A stretch of 64,000 nt of DNA, from assembly GCF_013283365.1 (NCBI RefSeq), contig NZ_WBYM01000002.1, forward strand, positions 62,001 through 126,000, read 5' to 3'. This DNA comes from Marinobacterium sp. xm-d-530 (GTDB taxonomy: Bacteria; Pseudomonadota; Gammaproteobacteria; Pseudomonadales; Balneatricaceae). The notes below the pieces were generated by a model. That model saw only the letters and a program-made list of their open reading frames with translations. It searched no databases and was not told the origin of the DNA. Shown in pieces: positions 46,336 to 56,088 of this stretch; within the stretch, counting starts at the first letter, position 1; the number at the start of each line of letters is the position of its first letter. The translations under genes and the position numbers were made by a program.

Positions 46336-47301
46336 TTAGTGCTTAGTTACCAATGTAGCAAGCAGCTCTAAAAGTGCTGAGGCACGGCCGAAACGGTTCT
46401 CATCAAACATCAGGGTAGCTTGAATCGTCTGGTACACACGTGCATCGACACGCAGGCGCGATACCAAACACTCAGTCTGCCCAATCATCGATTGAGTAGA
46501 GGCGTTGGGGCTGTGACTGAAACGCAACGCATTATCTCGATCAATGAGCGCTACTAGATCAGAGACCGATTGGTCCGCTTGTGTCTCAACCATCAGCATT
46601 GCAGAGGTACCGTGGAACATCGGCACTTGAACGGTTGATACCGTTACTTCGGCATCGTCAAACAGTGCATCAGCACCCTCAGCAATACGACGCTCTAACC
46701 CTGATTCACCTTGTTCGTCCAATACAAACGGCTGAGCCAATGCATTAAAGGCTAGGGTTGCATCTAAAAACTGCTCTGTCGCTTCACGACCATTAAGCAG
46801 TGCGGCTGTTTCACGTGCTAAAGCCTCAGCGCCTTTGCGATCATGAACACTGGCAGGCAAAGTCGCGGCAATGTGCATACGAAGAGGCTCAACTTTAGCG
46901 CTAATCGCCTGGCAGAACTTGTAGACTGCTACTAGCACAGGCTCAGCGAGCTGATACCACTCGCCAGACTCCAGACGGTCACGACCCGCGACGGCCAACT
47001 GAGACGATTCAGCAGACAGGTTAGAGTAGAGATCGATCAATGTAGCACCCAAGGAAGCGCGCTCCAAAAGATCTGCACTCGCCTCAGGTTGAGCCAGAAT
47101 AACCACAGACGCTTCAGCAAACGGAGCTTGATCAACGGGACGCACCAGTGTGGAGTGCCCGTTAATCATCAATGAACGACCCGCTTCGCTCTCGTCATCC
47201 CATAAAGAGAGCTCAATTTCGCTCGCTAGAGGGTGATCTTCGAAGAGTTCAAAAAACTGGTCGGCTACTAGAGATGAGACACCAACAAAAAATAGTTTCA
47301 T
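46336..47301 (-). CDS. usg: Asd-like protein Usg (USG-1 type)
   Basis: Paralogue of aspartate-semialdehyde dehydrogenase found beside asd or fimV-truA in gammaproteobacteria; function unknown. The 321-residue protein keeps the overall Asd fold, including KLFFVGVSSLVADQFFELF near the start and VQVPMFHGTSAMLMVE. The catalytic GGNCTVS motif seen in the neighbouring asd is absent, so it should not have dehydrogenase activity. ATG 47301 follows GGAAA. The upstream terminator suggests partly separate expression from asd. Confidence 0.88.
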   Translation of the reverse strand: MKLFFVGVSSLVADQFFELFEDHPLASEIELSLWDDESEAGRSLMINGHSTLVRPVDQAPFAEASVVILAQPEASADLLERASLGATLIDLYSNLSAESSQLAVAGRDRLESGEWYQLAEPVLVAVYKFCQAISAKVEPLRMHIAATLPASVHDRKGAEALARETAALLNGREATEQFLDATLAFNALAQPFVLDEQGESGLERRIAEGADALFDDAEVTVSTVQVPMFHGTSAMLMVETQADQSVSDLVALIDRDNALRFSHSPNASTQSMIGQTECLVSRLRVDARVYQTIQATLMFDENRFGRASALLELLATLVTKH

Positions 47302-47310
47302 AGCTTTTCC

Positions 47311-47340
47311 AAAAAGATCGGCCCGCAAATGAGCGGGCCG
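47311..47340 (-). terminator. intrinsic terminator between asd and usg
   Basis: On the minus strand, stem CGGCCCGC / GCGGGCCG (47340-47333 and 47326-47319) is followed by ATCTTTTT. It ends just ahead of the usg start. Confidence 0.85.
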
Positions 47341-47358
47341 TTAATTGATTCGTTACGC

Positions 47359-48471
47359 TTATTGAGCCAGAAGTATACGAAGCATTCGGCGAAGAGGCTC
47401 TGCAGCACCCCAAAGCAACTGATCACCCACACTGAATGCGTTTAGGTACTGTTTGCCCATCTTCATTTTACGAAGACGACCCACAGGGATACTCAATGTA
47501 CCGGTCACTTTGGTTGGTGATAGCTCTTCCATAGTGATCTGACGATCATTAGGCACCACTTTCACCCAGTCGTTCGCCTCAGCAACCATCTGCTCGATCT
47601 CATCCATTGGAAGATCTTTATTCAGTTTGATTGTAAATGCCTGGCTGTGACAGCGCATTGCACCGATACGAACACAGGTACCATCGATAGCAATCGGGTT
47701 AGAGTTACGGCCAAGAATCTTGTTTGTTTCAACATAGCCCTTCCACTCTTCCTTAGACTGACCATCGGCAACAGGTACATCGATCCAAGGGATCAACGAG
47801 CCCGCAAGCGGCACACCAAAGTTATCAACGGCTAGATCGTTACGCATGGTGCTAACAACCTGACGATCAATATCAAGAATTGCCGATGCAGGGTCATTCA
47901 GAAGCGCTTCTGAACCATCGCGAATCTGCCCCATTTGAGTGATCAACTCACGCATATTGCGTGCGCCAGCACCTGATGCAGCCTGATAAGTCATTGAAGA
48001 GACCCACTCAACGTGACCCGCTTTAAATAGACCACCTAGACCCATCAACATGAGAGAGACAGTACAGTTACCGCCAACGTAAGTTTTGATCCCTTTCGCT
48101 AGACCCTTCTCAATTACATCGCTATTGACTGGATCCAGAACAATGATCGCTTCATCATCCATTCGCAGAGCAGAAGCAGCGTCAATCCAGTAGCCATTCC
48201 AGCCAGCAGCACGAAGCTTAGGGTAAACCTCTTTCGTGTAGTCGCCACCTTGGCAGGTAATAATCGCGTCCATCTCTTTTAGCGCATCAATATCAGATGC
48301 ATCTTTAAGTGGAGCAATCTCTTTACCAATGTCTGGACCAGCAGCACCTACCTGAGAAGTGGTGAAAAATACCGGTTCAACGATCTGATCGAAGTCACGC
48401 TCTTCCTGCATACGCTGCATAAGAACGGAACCCACCATACCGCGCCAGCCAACAAAACCTACACGATTCAT
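47359..48471 (-). CDS. asd: aspartate-semialdehyde dehydrogenase
   Basis: Makes aspartate semialdehyde, the branch point for lysine/diaminopimelate, threonine and methionine. The 370-residue enzyme has [18 protein letters not shown] (NADP-binding), the catalytic Cys in [12 protein letters not shown] (about 134), [13 protein letters not shown] and [16 protein letters not shown] (His about 274). ATG 48471 with GAGGG upstream is preferred to the frame opening at 48483. It is the gammaproteobacterial long-form Asd. Confidence 0.96.
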   Translation of the reverse strand: MNRVGFVGWRGMVGSVLMQRMQEERDFDQIVEPVFFTTSQVGAAGPDIGKEIAPLKDASDIDALKEMDAIITCQGGDYTKEVYPKLRAAGWNGYWIDAASALRMDDEAIIVLDPVNSDVIEKGLAKGIKTYVGGNCTVSLMLMGLGGLFKAGHVEWVSSMTYQAASGAGARNMRELITQMGQIRDGSEALLNDPASAILDIDRQVVSTMRNDLAVDNFGVPLAGSLIPWIDVPVADGQSKEEWKGYVETNKILGRNSNPIAIDGTCVRIGAMRCHSQAFTIKLNKDLPMDEIEQMVAEANDWVKVVPNDRQITMEELSPTKVTGTLSIPVGRLRKMKMGKQYLNAFSVGDQLLWGAAEPLRRMLRILLAQ

Positions 48472-48513
48472 ATTTACCCTCAAAAAACTTTTTCGCTATT
48501 CAATAGCTCTATC

Positions 48514-48539
48514 AAAAAAGGCCGGATCTAACCGGCCTT
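48514..48539 (-). terminator. intrinsic terminator after leuB
   Basis: On the minus strand, stem AAGGCCGG / CCGGCCTT with a six-base loop is followed by TTTTT. It separates the leu genes from asd. Confidence 0.9.
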
Positions 48540-48555
48540 CTCGGTTAACGTTTGA

Positions 48556-49641
48556 TTATGCGCTTAGCGCAGCAATCACCGCGTCACCCATTTCAGTTGT
48601 CGAAACCTTCGTCATGCCTTCAGAGAAGATATCGGCAGTACGCAGGTTTTGATCCAAAACCTTACTTACCGCGGCTTCGATTCGATCCGCAGTTTCGCCC
48701 TTATCAAGCGAGTAGCGCAACATCATAGCGGCAGACAGGATGGTTGCCAATGGATTTGCAATGTTTTGACCCGCAATATCCGGAGCAGAACCGTGACAAG
48801 GTTCAAACATACCCTGACCCTTCACGTTCATAGACGATGAAGGCAGCATACCGATGGAACCCGTCAGCATTGCAGCAGCATCTGAAAGGATGTCGCCAAA
48901 CATGTTACCTGTTACCACCACATCGAACTGCTTAGGTGCACGTACTAGCTGCATTGCAGCGTTATCTACGTACATGTGGCTTAGTTCAACTTCAGGGTAC
49001 TCAGCGCTCAACTCTTCCATCACTTCACGCCAAAGCACCGTCACTTCTAGTACGTTTGCTTTGTCGACAGAGCAGAGTTTCTTACCACGTGCCATTGCCG
49101 CTTCAAAAGCGACACGACCGATACGCTTGATCTCATCTTCGTTGTATACGTAAGTGTTGTAACCTTCACGTAGGCCATCTTCAGTGGTGCGAATGCCGCG
49201 TGGCTGACCGAAGTAGATACCACCCGTTAGTTCACGAACGATAAGAATATCTAGATCTGAAACCACTTCTGGCTTCAAAGTAGACGCGTGAGCTAACTGT
49301 GGGTAAAGAATCGCTGGGCGCAGGTTACCGAACAATCCAAGCTGAGTACGAAGACCTAGAAGCCCCTTCTCTGGGCGAATCTGAAAATCAGGGTTTGTAT
49401 CCCACTTAGGACCACCCACAGCACCCAAAAGGATGCCTTTGGAGTCATGCGCCTTAGCTAGGGTCTCTTCTGGAAGAGGTACACCTGTCGCATCGATCGC
49501 AGCACCACCAACGTGTGCTTCATCAAATTCAAGACCAAGGTTATCTTGATCGTTAACCAGTTCAAGCACACGACGCGCCTGAGCAACAATCTCAGGACCA
49601 ATGCCATCACCTGGCAAAATCAAAACTTTGTTTTCGTTCAT
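48556..49641 (-). CDS. leuB: 3-isopropylmalate dehydrogenase
   Basis: Third step of leucine synthesis, oxidative decarboxylation of 3-isopropylmalate. The 361-residue enzyme has [43 protein letters not shown] and the NAD-binding [31 protein letters not shown] region. AAGGAA precedes the ATG. The 135-base gap to leuD contains palindromic repeat copy 2. Confidence 0.97.
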   Translation of the reverse strand: MNENKVLILPGDGIGPEIVAQARRVLELVNDQDNLGLEFDEAHVGGAAIDATGVPLPEETLAKAHDSKGILLGAVGGPKWDTNPDFQIRPEKGLLGLRTQLGLFGNLRPAILYPQLAHASTLKPEVVSDLDILIVRELTGGIYFGQPRGIRTTEDGLREGYNTYVYNEDEIKRIGRVAFEAAMARGKKLCSVDKANVLEVTVLWREVMEELSAEYPEVELSHMYVDNAAMQLVRAPKQFDVVVTGNMFGDILSDAAAMLTGSIGMLPSSSMNVKGQGMFEPCHGSAPDIAGQNIANPLATILSAAMMLRYSLDKGETADRIEAAVSKVLDQNLRTADIFSEGMTKVSTTEMGDAVIAALSA

Positions 49642-49660
49642 TTTTCTATTCCTTATTTAC

Positions 49661-49752
49661 CGTGTCTGGCTTTCAGCCTGACACGACTCTCTCAGCGTCT
49701 TCCAGACTACCGAGCGTAAATTAATAGCGGATGACAGGCTAAAGCCAGTCAC
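49661..49752. repeat. imperfect palindromic repeat, copy 2
   Basis: Same design as 32734-32826: left arm GTGTCTGGCTTTCAGCCTG, a centre with TCTTCCAGA, and right arm GGATGACAGGCTAAAGCCAG followed by TCAC. Length 92 bases against 93. The left arm has more mismatches than in copy 1, so the hairpin is less perfect. It lies between leuD and leuB, inside their presumed operon. Confidence 0.8.
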
Positions 49753-49776
49753 CATCAATAGCCGCGAACAAATCAA

Positions 49777-50424
49777 TTATTTAATCGCGTCGAACAACCA
49801 AGGCGCTTCGGCACGGCGTTTCGCTTCGTACGCACGGATATCATCAGCATGCTCAAGCGTTAAGCCGATATCATCCAAACCGTTTAGCAGACAGTGCTTG
49901 CGGAAGTCATCAACTTCGAAGCTATACTCTTTGCCGTCTGGGCTAACCACTTTCTGATTTTCAAGATCAACCGTTAGGCTCATACCGGGTGCTGCAGCAA
50001 CGGCTTGGAAAAGCTCTTCCACTTCATCCTCTGTAAGAATGATCGGTAATAGACCATTCTTGAAACAGTTATTGAAGAAGATATCGGCATAGCTTGGTGC
50101 AATCACTGCACGGAAACCGTAGTCATCTAATGCCCAAGGAGCGTGCTCGCGGCTAGAACCACAACCAAAGTTGTTGCGTGCTAACAGAATGCTAGAACCA
50201 GCGTACTCTGGTTTGTTTAGAACAAAGTCTGGGTTGATAGGACGTCCAGAACAGTCTTGATCTGGCTGACCTTCATCAAGGTAACGAAGTTCATCAAATA
50301 GATTAGGACCAAAGCCAGAGCGCTTAATCGATTTAAGGAACTGCTTTGGAATGATCATATCGGTATCAACGTTGACGCGATCAAGCGGAGCAACAACACC
50401 GGTGTGAGTCGTAAACTTTTTCAT
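49777..50424 (-). CDS. leuD: 3-isopropylmalate dehydratase small subunit
   Basis: Small subunit of isopropylmalate isomerase, with LeuC. The 215-residue protein has [37 protein letters not shown] (substrate-binding loop) and [13 protein letters not shown]. It follows leuC by 20 bases. Confidence 0.97.
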   Translation of the reverse strand: MKKFTTHTGVVAPLDRVNVDTDMIIPKQFLKSIKRSGFGPNLFDELRYLDEGQPDQDCSGRPINPDFVLNKPEYAGSSILLARNNFGCGSSREHAPWALDDYGFRAVIAPSYADIFFNNCFKNGLLPIILTEDEVEELFQAVAAAPGMSLTVDLENQKVVSPDGKEYSFEVDDFRKHCLLNGLDDIGLTLEHADDIRAYEAKRRAEAPWLFDAIK

Positions 50425-50444
50425 ATCTCTATCTCCGCCCTAAC

Positions 50445-51869
50445 TTAAGAGTTCAACTCAAAATCGCGCACATCAACGAAGTGGCCTGTAATCGCAGCAG
50501 CCGCCGCCATTGCTGGGCTCACTAGATGGGTACGACCACCGAAGCCCTGACGGCCTTCGAAGTTACGGTTAGAGGTTGATGCACAGTGCTCACCATTACC
50601 CAACTTATCTGGGTTCATCGCAAGACACATTGAACAGCCCGGTTCACGCCACTCAAGACCCGCTTCAACAAAGATCTTATCCAAACCTTCCGCTTCTGCC
50701 TGCGCTTTTACAAGACCAGAACCAGGAACAACAAGCGCCTGCTTCACTGTGCTTGCAACCTTACGGCCTTTAACAACTGCAGCGGCAGCGCGCATATCTT
50801 CGATACGGCTGTTAGTACAAGAACCGATAAAGACACGATCAAGTTTGATATCGGTAATCGCCTGGTCCGCGTTCAAGCCCATGTACTCAAGCGCACGAGT
50901 AATAGAGTTCGCTTCATCTGCATCTTTAGCGTTCGCTGGATTTGGCACAGTGCCATCGACAGCAACCACCATCTCTGGCGAGGTACCCCAAGTCACCTGA
51001 GGTTTGATATCAGCGGCGTTGATCTCAACGACCTTATCGAACTGAGCATCATCATCAGAGACTAGATTTTTCCAGTTTGCTACAGCCGCTTCCCACTGAT
51101 CCGCAGTTGGTGAGAATGGACGACCTTTAAAGTACTCAATCGTCTTATCATCAACCGCTACAAGACCTACACGAGCACCCGCTTCGATCGCCATGTTACA
51201 GATAGTCATACGACCCTCAACAGAGAGCGAGCGTATTGCAGAACCCCCGAACTCCATCGCAAAACCTGTACCACCGGCCGTACCGATAACACCAATCACG
51301 TGAAGTACAACGTCTTTAGCGGTGACACCAACACCAAGATCACCCTCTACTTTAATCAATAGGTTCTTCATCTTCTTAGCGATCAGACACTGAGTCGCAA
51401 GAACGTGCTCAACCTCAGAAGTACCAATACCATGCGCTAGCGCACCGAAAGCACCGTGGGTAGAGGTATGCGAGTCACCACAGACAACGGTAGAACCTGG
51501 CAGAGTCATACCCTGCTCTGGGCCCACAACGTGAACGATACCCTGACGCTCATCAAGCATCTTGAACTCGACAATGCCGTACTCGTCACAGTTCTCATCC
51601 AGTGTTTTTACCTGAATACGAGAAACAGGATCGACAATCTGATCGACGCCACCAGCACGTTCAGTGGTGGGTACGTTGTGATCAGGTGTTGCTAGGTTAG
51701 CGTCGATACGCCAAGGTTTACGACCCGCCATACGCAGGCCTTCAAAAGCCTGAGGTGAAGTGACCTCATGAAGAATTTGACGATCGATGTAGATTAATGA
51801 ACTGCCATCTTCGTTCTGACGCACCAAATGGGCATCCCATAATTTGTCATAGAGTGTTTTACCAGCCAT
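50445..51869 (-). CDS. leuC: 3-isopropylmalate dehydratase large subunit
   Basis: 4Fe-4S aconitase-family subunit. The 474-residue protein has [25 protein letters not shown] and the cluster cysteines in FIGSCTNSR (about 349) and [10 protein letters not shown] (about 410 and 413). AGGAGAGAG lies before ATG 51869. First gene of the seventeen-gene minus-strand run. No leucine leader peptide was recognised upstream, so control by a LysR-type regulator is more likely than attenuation. Confidence 0.97.
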   Translation of the reverse strand: MAGKTLYDKLWDAHLVRQNEDGSSLIYIDRQILHEVTSPQAFEGLRMAGRKPWRIDANLATPDHNVPTTERAGGVDQIVDPVSRIQVKTLDENCDEYGIVEFKMLDERQGIVHVVGPEQGMTLPGSTVVCGDSHTSTHGAFGALAHGIGTSEVEHVLATQCLIAKKMKNLLIKVEGDLGVGVTAKDVVLHVIGVIGTAGGTGFAMEFGGSAIRSLSVEGRMTICNMAIEAGARVGLVAVDDKTIEYFKGRPFSPTADQWEAAVANWKNLVSDDDAQFDKVVEINAADIKPQVTWGTSPEMVVAVDGTVPNPANAKDADEANSITRALEYMGLNADQAITDIKLDRVFIGSCTNSRIEDMRAAAAVVKGRKVASTVKQALVVPGSGLVKAQAEAEGLDKIFVEAGLEWREPGCSMCLAMNPDKLGNGEHCASTSNRNFEGRQGFGGRTHLVSPAMAAAAAITGHFVDVRDFELNS

Positions 51870-51969
51870 CTCTCTCTCCTGGTTGGTGACCTATCCGTAA
51901 GGATTTAAAAGTGGCTAAATTTTATCCACACCTCTTTCAATAGACAAACTCTTATTATTTATAATTTCC

Positions 51970-51984
51970 ATTCCAAATAAGAAT
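51970..51984. promoter_or_regulatory. candidate LysR-type operator between leuC and csrA
   Basis: ATTCCAAATAAGAAT is an interrupted palindrome (ATTC-N7-GAAT) with the T-N11-A form of LysR-family sites. It lies in the A+T-rich divergent region 51870-52098. The LysR gene at 52341 is an obvious candidate regulator. A weak promoter pair TTGTAA (52018-52023) and TACATT (52040-52045) could serve csrA. Confidence 0.35.
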
Positions 51985-52098
51985 AGTTAAATTTTTTGAA
52001 AAAAATTAATCTTTTTTTTGTAAAGTTCAAAATATGGTCTACATTTCATTGGTAACACAAAAAACAGATTAACTTTTCCTAAGAAGGGACTCTTATCC

Positions 52099-52260
52099 AT
52101 GCTTGTACTTACACGTAACGTCGGCGAAAAATTGATTATTGATGGCAACATTGAAGTAATGGTGGTTGAAGCAGGTGGCGGCAGTGTTCGTCTCGGCATT
52201 GAAGCACCAAAAGATGTGCACATTGTTCGCGAAGAGCTACTAGAAGAAGACGAATCCTGA
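52099..52260 (+). CDS. csrA: short CsrA/RsmA-family RNA-binding protein
   Basis: Post-transcriptional regulator that binds GGA motifs in mRNA leaders as a dimer. The 53-residue product has the CsrA core: MLVLTRNVGEKLIIDGNIEVMVV at the start, then VRLGIEAPKDVHIVREEL with the RNA-contacting Arg (about 44). It is shorter than usual (about 61-65 residues) and ends in the acidic ELLEEDES instead of a basic helix. AGAAGGGA nine bases upstream is the ribosome-binding site and contains a GGA, so self-regulation is possible. Its position beside leuC is not the usual alaS- or lysC-linked site, so it may be an extra copy. Confidence 0.92.
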   Translation: MLVLTRNVGEKLIIDGNIEVMVVEAGGGSVRLGIEAPKDVHIVREELLEEDES

Positions 52261-52275
52261 GATAAGTCTTTGATC

Positions 52276-52303
52276 AAAAAGCACCCTCTGTGGTGCTTTT
52301 TTT
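52276..52303 (+). terminator. intrinsic terminator after csrA
   Basis: Perfect stem AAAAAGCACC (52276-52285) / GGTGCTTTTT (52292-52301) with a run of seven T. Confidence 0.93.
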
Positions 52304-52340
52304 ATGCCTATTTCAACCGCTCTCTTGTAAGCTTAGGCTT

Positions 52341-53222
52341 ATGGATACCTCTACCCTACAGGCTTTTGTTGAAACCGCTCAGCTAGGCAGTTTCTCCCAA
52401 GCATCACAGCGACTGTTTATAACTCAATCAGCAGTCAGCAAACGCGTGGCTCAGCTAGAAGAGCAGGTTGGAGCTCGGCTGTTTGATCGAATTGGTCGAA
52501 CCATAGCATTGACCGATGCCGGTAAAGCACTGCTCCCCCAGGCACGTCGCATTCTGGCGGAGTTAGAAGACGCCAAGCGCGTCGTTGAAAATATAAAGGG
52601 TGATATCTCAGGTCGCCTGTCGGTCGCAGCAAGCCACCATATTAGCCTTCACCGACTTCCCAACACACTGCGCACCTTCACCACCCAATTCCCTGACGCA
52701 GAGCTAGATCTGCGCTTTTATGAGTCAGAAGTGGCTTATGAGGCGGTATTGCATGGTGACATTGAACTGGCACTGATCACACTCTCGCCAGAGTCAGACC
52801 CACGTCTCCACTCAGAAGTATTGTGGTTAGATCGACTCTTTTACTGTGTCTCCAACGACCACCCTATCGCTCAGCATGGCACAACCGATTTTGAAACGTT
52901 GAACCAGTATCCAGGTATTCTGCCAGCACCTAATACCTTCACCTCTCTGATTGTGCACGAACAGTTAGCCCAGCGAGGTCTAACACCCAATTTAGGTATC
53001 AGCACCAACTACCTTGATACCATTCGTATGATGGTCAGTGTTGGTTTAGGCTGGAGCCTACTTCCAGAGTCGATGATTGATAACAGCCTGCATAAGGTGG
53101 TGATCGACAGTGACGCCATTGAACGCCCACTTGGGTTTATCTACCACCGTGACAGAACACTCTCTAATGCGGCGGGTAAACTGCTCAATCTACTAAAAGA
53201 GGATGCGCAGAAGGGTTCATAA
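52341..53222 (+). CDS. LysR-family transcriptional regulator
   Basis: A 293-residue LysR protein with N-terminal winged helix-turn-helix (MDTSTLQAFVETAQLGSFSQASQRLFITQSAVSKRVAQLEEQ) and a periplasmic-binding-like effector domain. ATG 52341 is chosen over the open frame to 52290, which would run through the csrA terminator. A LysR gene next to leuC is also found in pseudomonads, so control of leuCDB is a reasonable inference. The effector is unknown. Confidence 0.9.
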   Translation: MDTSTLQAFVETAQLGSFSQASQRLFITQSAVSKRVAQLEEQVGARLFDRIGRTIALTDAGKALLPQARRILAELEDAKRVVENIKGDISGRLSVAASHHISLHRLPNTLRTFTTQFPDAELDLRFYESEVAYEAVLHGDIELALITLSPESDPRLHSEVLWLDRLFYCVSNDHPIAQHGTTDFETLNQYPGILPAPNTFTSLIVHEQLAQRGLTPNLGISTNYLDTIRMMVSVGLGWSLLPESMIDNSLHKVVIDSDAIERPLGFIYHRDRTLSNAAGKLLNLLKEDAQKGS

Positions 53223-53271
53223 CTGAATCAGGGTGAATTACTATGATTCAAAGAGTAAATAAGGGCTTAGC

Positions 53272-54105
53272 GTGAACCATCCGCTTCTAGATCAGTTCAA
53301 TCAATGGCTGCAGCAGTTCGAGCAGACGGGATCTGTTATCGATACCACTCGTTTAAATGAGTGGAACCATCTAATGGATCAGTTCCAAACGCACCCTGAA
53401 CAACTCTCTAGTAATCATGCCCAGTGGATCAAAACGCTTGCTCAAAACTCCAAAGCGATGATGAGTGTGGTTGAAGCACTGCAGGATCAAGCGACCGACT
53501 CCAGCGAGCAACTGAAAAAGCTAAGAGAAGAGTTGCACCAATTCAACGTCCAACTTCTTCTGCAACAGGCGAGTTTGCCACAGCAGATGGCACCGCTCTT
53601 GTTCACTCACACCCACTTATCGACCCTGTTTAATGAGGAGCAACTCGCTAAATTTGAGCAGTTAAAATCCTCATTGAACACTCCTCAGTTTGAAAAACTT
53701 AACCAACTGATTGAATCCTTTATGCAGTGGCAGCAAGCAGGCCAAACACTGACCGAAGAGATGAATCAGATTACTGAGTTGGCAACGCAGACCTGGCAAG
53801 AGCAATTCGATGACTCACTCTCTGCCAAGGATCAGATTGAGCTCTGGGGGAAGATCTACGACAACACCTACCAGGTTCAATTCCAAGAGCCCTCGATGCA
53901 GCTAGCTCAAAGCGGGTGGCTGAATGGATGGGCCGATCTAAAACTGGCATGGAAACAACTTCTGACGCAACTTACAGAGCAAGCGGGACTCCCCTCACCT
54001 GAGCAACTCGATAGAATGATTGAACAGCTCGATCAACAACGCAGACGCATTCGACAGTTAGAGAAGCGACTCTCTGCCCTTGAATCAGGTGATCACAATG
54101 GCTAA
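53272..54105 (+). CDS. phaE: class III poly(R)-hydroxyalkanoate synthase subunit PhaE
   Basis: Non-catalytic partner of PhaC in two-subunit PHA synthases. The 277-residue protein is helical, Gln-rich and soluble. It has LDQFNQWLQQFEQTG-like repeats early, a WLNGWADLKLAWKQLL segment in the middle to late part, and a C-terminal coiled coil (LDQQRRRIRQLEKRLSALE). PhaE proteins diverge widely; the assignment rests on this layout and on direct overlap (eight bases) with phaC. The start is GTG 53272 with AAGGG ahead. Confidence 0.85.
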   Translation: MNHPLLDQFNQWLQQFEQTGSVIDTTRLNEWNHLMDQFQTHPEQLSSNHAQWIKTLAQNSKAMMSVVEALQDQATDSSEQLKKLREELHQFNVQLLLQQASLPQQMAPLLFTHTHLSTLFNEEQLAKFEQLKSSLNTPQFEKLNQLIESFMQWQQAGQTLTEEMNQITELATQTWQEQFDDSLSAKDQIELWGKIYDNTYQVQFQEPSMQLAQSGWLNGWADLKLAWKQLLTQLTEQAGLPSPEQLDRMIEQLDQQRRRIRQLEKRLSALESGDHNG

Positions 54106-55141
54106 TCGCTATAACCAAGCCCTGCTCGATTCACAAAAAGAGCTGGCTAAGGCTATGGCGGTACTCAGTGAACTCCCCCCTTTGGAGGATAGCTCACTGA
54201 AAGCCGAGGTGGTGTTAACCCTCGATAAGATGAGACTGCTGCACTTTAAACAGTCTGGACGACGCAGACAGCCGCCGCTGATTATCTGTTACGCGCTGGT
54301 TAATCGACCCACTATTCTCGATTTAGCCCCCGACCGTTCACTGGTTCAAGATTTACGAGCCAAAGGGCGTGATATCTATCTGATCGATTGGGGTTATCCC
54401 GATCTGTGTGATCGACATATTGGACTTGATGACTACATTGGCGACTATCTAGATAGCGTCGTGCAGTGCGTTATAGAGCGTTCCGGTTTTGAACAGATTG
54501 ACCTAATGGGCATATGCCAGGGTGGCGTATTCTCTCTCGCTTATGCGAGTTTAAAACCAGAGCGTGTTCGTAAACTGGTCACTTTGGTCACACCCGTGGA
54601 TACTGATGTCGAGGGGTTTACGCTTAGCGAAATGGTCCGAGAGACGAACATTGAACAGCTGGTCAAATCCTATGGAAACCTTCCGGGTCAGTTTCTCAAT
54701 CAGATCTACGCTGCGCTTAAACCACTGCAACTGGGTGTCGTAAAAGAGATGGGCCTGAGCCGCTCGATTCAAGACCCGACAAGCGCCGAGCTATTCTTGC
54801 GAATGGAGCAGTGGATCAATGACAGTCCTGATCTAGCAGGCCGGGCCACTATAGAGTTTGCAGAGACATTTTTTAAAGGGAATGGACTGATTCAAGGATC
54901 ATTCTATGTCGACTCCAAAGCCGTTAAGCTAACGTCCATTCGCTCCCCCATATTGAATATCTTTGGGACTAAAGACCACTTGGTACCACCTGCCTCAAGC
55001 CAAGCGTTACAAACAGCCATTACCCCCAACACCCCCTACCAAGAGTTGGCTCTCCCTGCCGGCCACATCGGCGCCTTCATCAGTGATCGCTGTCGTTCCC
55101 AAGTGATTGATGCCATCGAGACGCACTTGAGCCAAAAATAG
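54098..55141 (+). CDS. phaC: class III poly(R)-hydroxyalkanoate synthase catalytic subunit PhaC
   Basis: Polymerises hydroxyacyl-CoA into storage polyester. The 347-residue alpha/beta-hydrolase, the short class III length, has the lipase-like box GICQGG with nucleophile Cys (about 140), the Asp in FGTKDHLVPP (about 290) and the His in AGHIGAF (about 320). IYLIDWGYPD and MGICQGGVFSLAYA are typical. ATG 54098 is preferred over GTG-type openings at 54080. It is coupled to phaE by overlap. Confidence 0.95.
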   Translation: MANRYNQALLDSQKELAKAMAVLSELPPLEDSSLKAEVVLTLDKMRLLHFKQSGRRRQPPLIICYALVNRPTILDLAPDRSLVQDLRAKGRDIYLIDWGYPDLCDRHIGLDDYIGDYLDSVVQCVIERSGFEQIDLMGICQGGVFSLAYASLKPERVRKLVTLVTPVDTDVEGFTLSEMVRETNIEQLVKSYGNLPGQFLNQIYAALKPLQLGVVKEMGLSRSIQDPTSAELFLRMEQWINDSPDLAGRATIEFAETFFKGNGLIQGSFYVDSKAVKLTSIRSPILNIFGTKDHLVPPASSQALQTAITPNTPYQELALPAGHIGAFISDRCRSQVIDAIETHLSQK

Positions 55142-55165
55142 CAAAAGCACTCATTTTTTCGTAAA

Positions 55166-55708
55166 TCACCAAATACCAGGATTGCAAAAAGGTTCAACAC
55201 ACTGTGGTTTGTTGGTAGACCTTGGCAGAGCTTTGCCATCCAATGATAAAGCCAACCACCCCTGCGGCATGGAAAGCATGTATGGAGCCGGAAGCTGTTT
55301 CTCACTGATCGATTGAAACCCCAGTTTGGAGTAAAAATTGGGGTCGCCATAAGTAACCAGAAATGGGTAAGACGCCTCCTTCAACTGCTCGATTGCAAAT
55401 CTGATTAGATTTTGACCCACCCCCTTACCTTGAGCCTCAGGAATTACAGCCATCGGTGAGAGAAGTAAGCCATGTATTTGATCGGTGTAGATAAACTTCG
55501 AGAATAGCACTGCCCCAAGAAGCTGATCATCCTCAAGAGCCATAAAGCACAGGACATCTTCTTCTGGCAGGGTAAATAGATCAGTAACCAGCTCACGAAT
55601 TAATGCGCCTTCACCCTCACCCTCACCTTCGGATGCGGAAAACGTTGTTAAAAACAGACCCGGAATGTCAGCAGCATCCGACTTAACTCTTTTGATGAAA
55701 TCCATCAT
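55166..55708 (-). CDS. GNAT family N-acetyltransferase (YhbS-like)
   Basis: A 180-residue acetyltransferase with the acetyl-CoA loop LLLSPMAVIPEAQGKGVGQNLIRFAI (about 85-110), then VTYGDPNFYSKLGFQ. The substrate is unknown. Residues 26-33 are EGEGEGEG, encoded by tandem six-base units (55611-55630), in a loop ahead of the core. Two adjacent ATGs (55708, 55705) are possible starts. It is convergent with phaC, with only 24 bases between the stops. Confidence 0.9.
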   Translation of the reverse strand: MMDFIKRVKSDAADIPGLFLTTFSASEGEGEGEGALIRELVTDLFTLPEEDVLCFMALEDDQLLGAVLFSKFIYTDQIHGLLLSPMAVIPEAQGKGVGQNLIRFAIEQLKEASYPFLVTYGDPNFYSKLGFQSISEKQLPAPYMLSMPQGWLALSLDGKALPRSTNKPQCVEPFCNPGIW

Positions 55709-55867
55709 TTGTGACCTACCTTTTTTCTAACATGGTGAGAATATTAGAAGCATTCACTTACAACAAGCCAACGCTAAACGGTACATGACTAATGTGACAT
55801 ATTGAACTTGTTTCAAACTCTGATCGTACATCACAGTGATTTAAAACCCTCACTTAGGAGTACTAAG

Positions 55868-56083
55868 TTGAACCCAGCCCCTCACGAACTGGATATGCTG
55901 ATAACCAGTATCTTTGTTTTTGCACTGGTTTTGTTCATGGTGTTTGTTGTTTTGAAAGACCTTGTCCTTCCAAGCAAAATGAACAGATTTGGTGTCTTTT
56001 TAACAGTAGGCGTTCTACTAACAGCACCTGCGGTTTTCGTTGCGAAAAATATTTACGTGGTTTTCGCTTCATTTAACCTGTAA
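55868..56083 (+). CDS. DUF2788 family small membrane protein
   Basis: A 71-residue protein with two helices (about 12-33 and 44-64) joined by a basic loop (VLPSKMNRFGVF). The layout matches DUF2788 proteins of pseudomonads and relatives (helix, KxxRFGxF loop, helix ending VAK); function unknown. TTG 55868 is the likely start because AGGAG (55856-55860) lies seven bases upstream; the longer frame to 55802 has no such site. The family call is from memory. Confidence 0.75.
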   Translation: MNPAPHELDMLITSIFVFALVLFMVFVVLKDLVLPSKMNRFGVFLTVGVLLTAPAVFVAKNIYVVFASFNL

Positions 56084-56088
56084 GGCAT

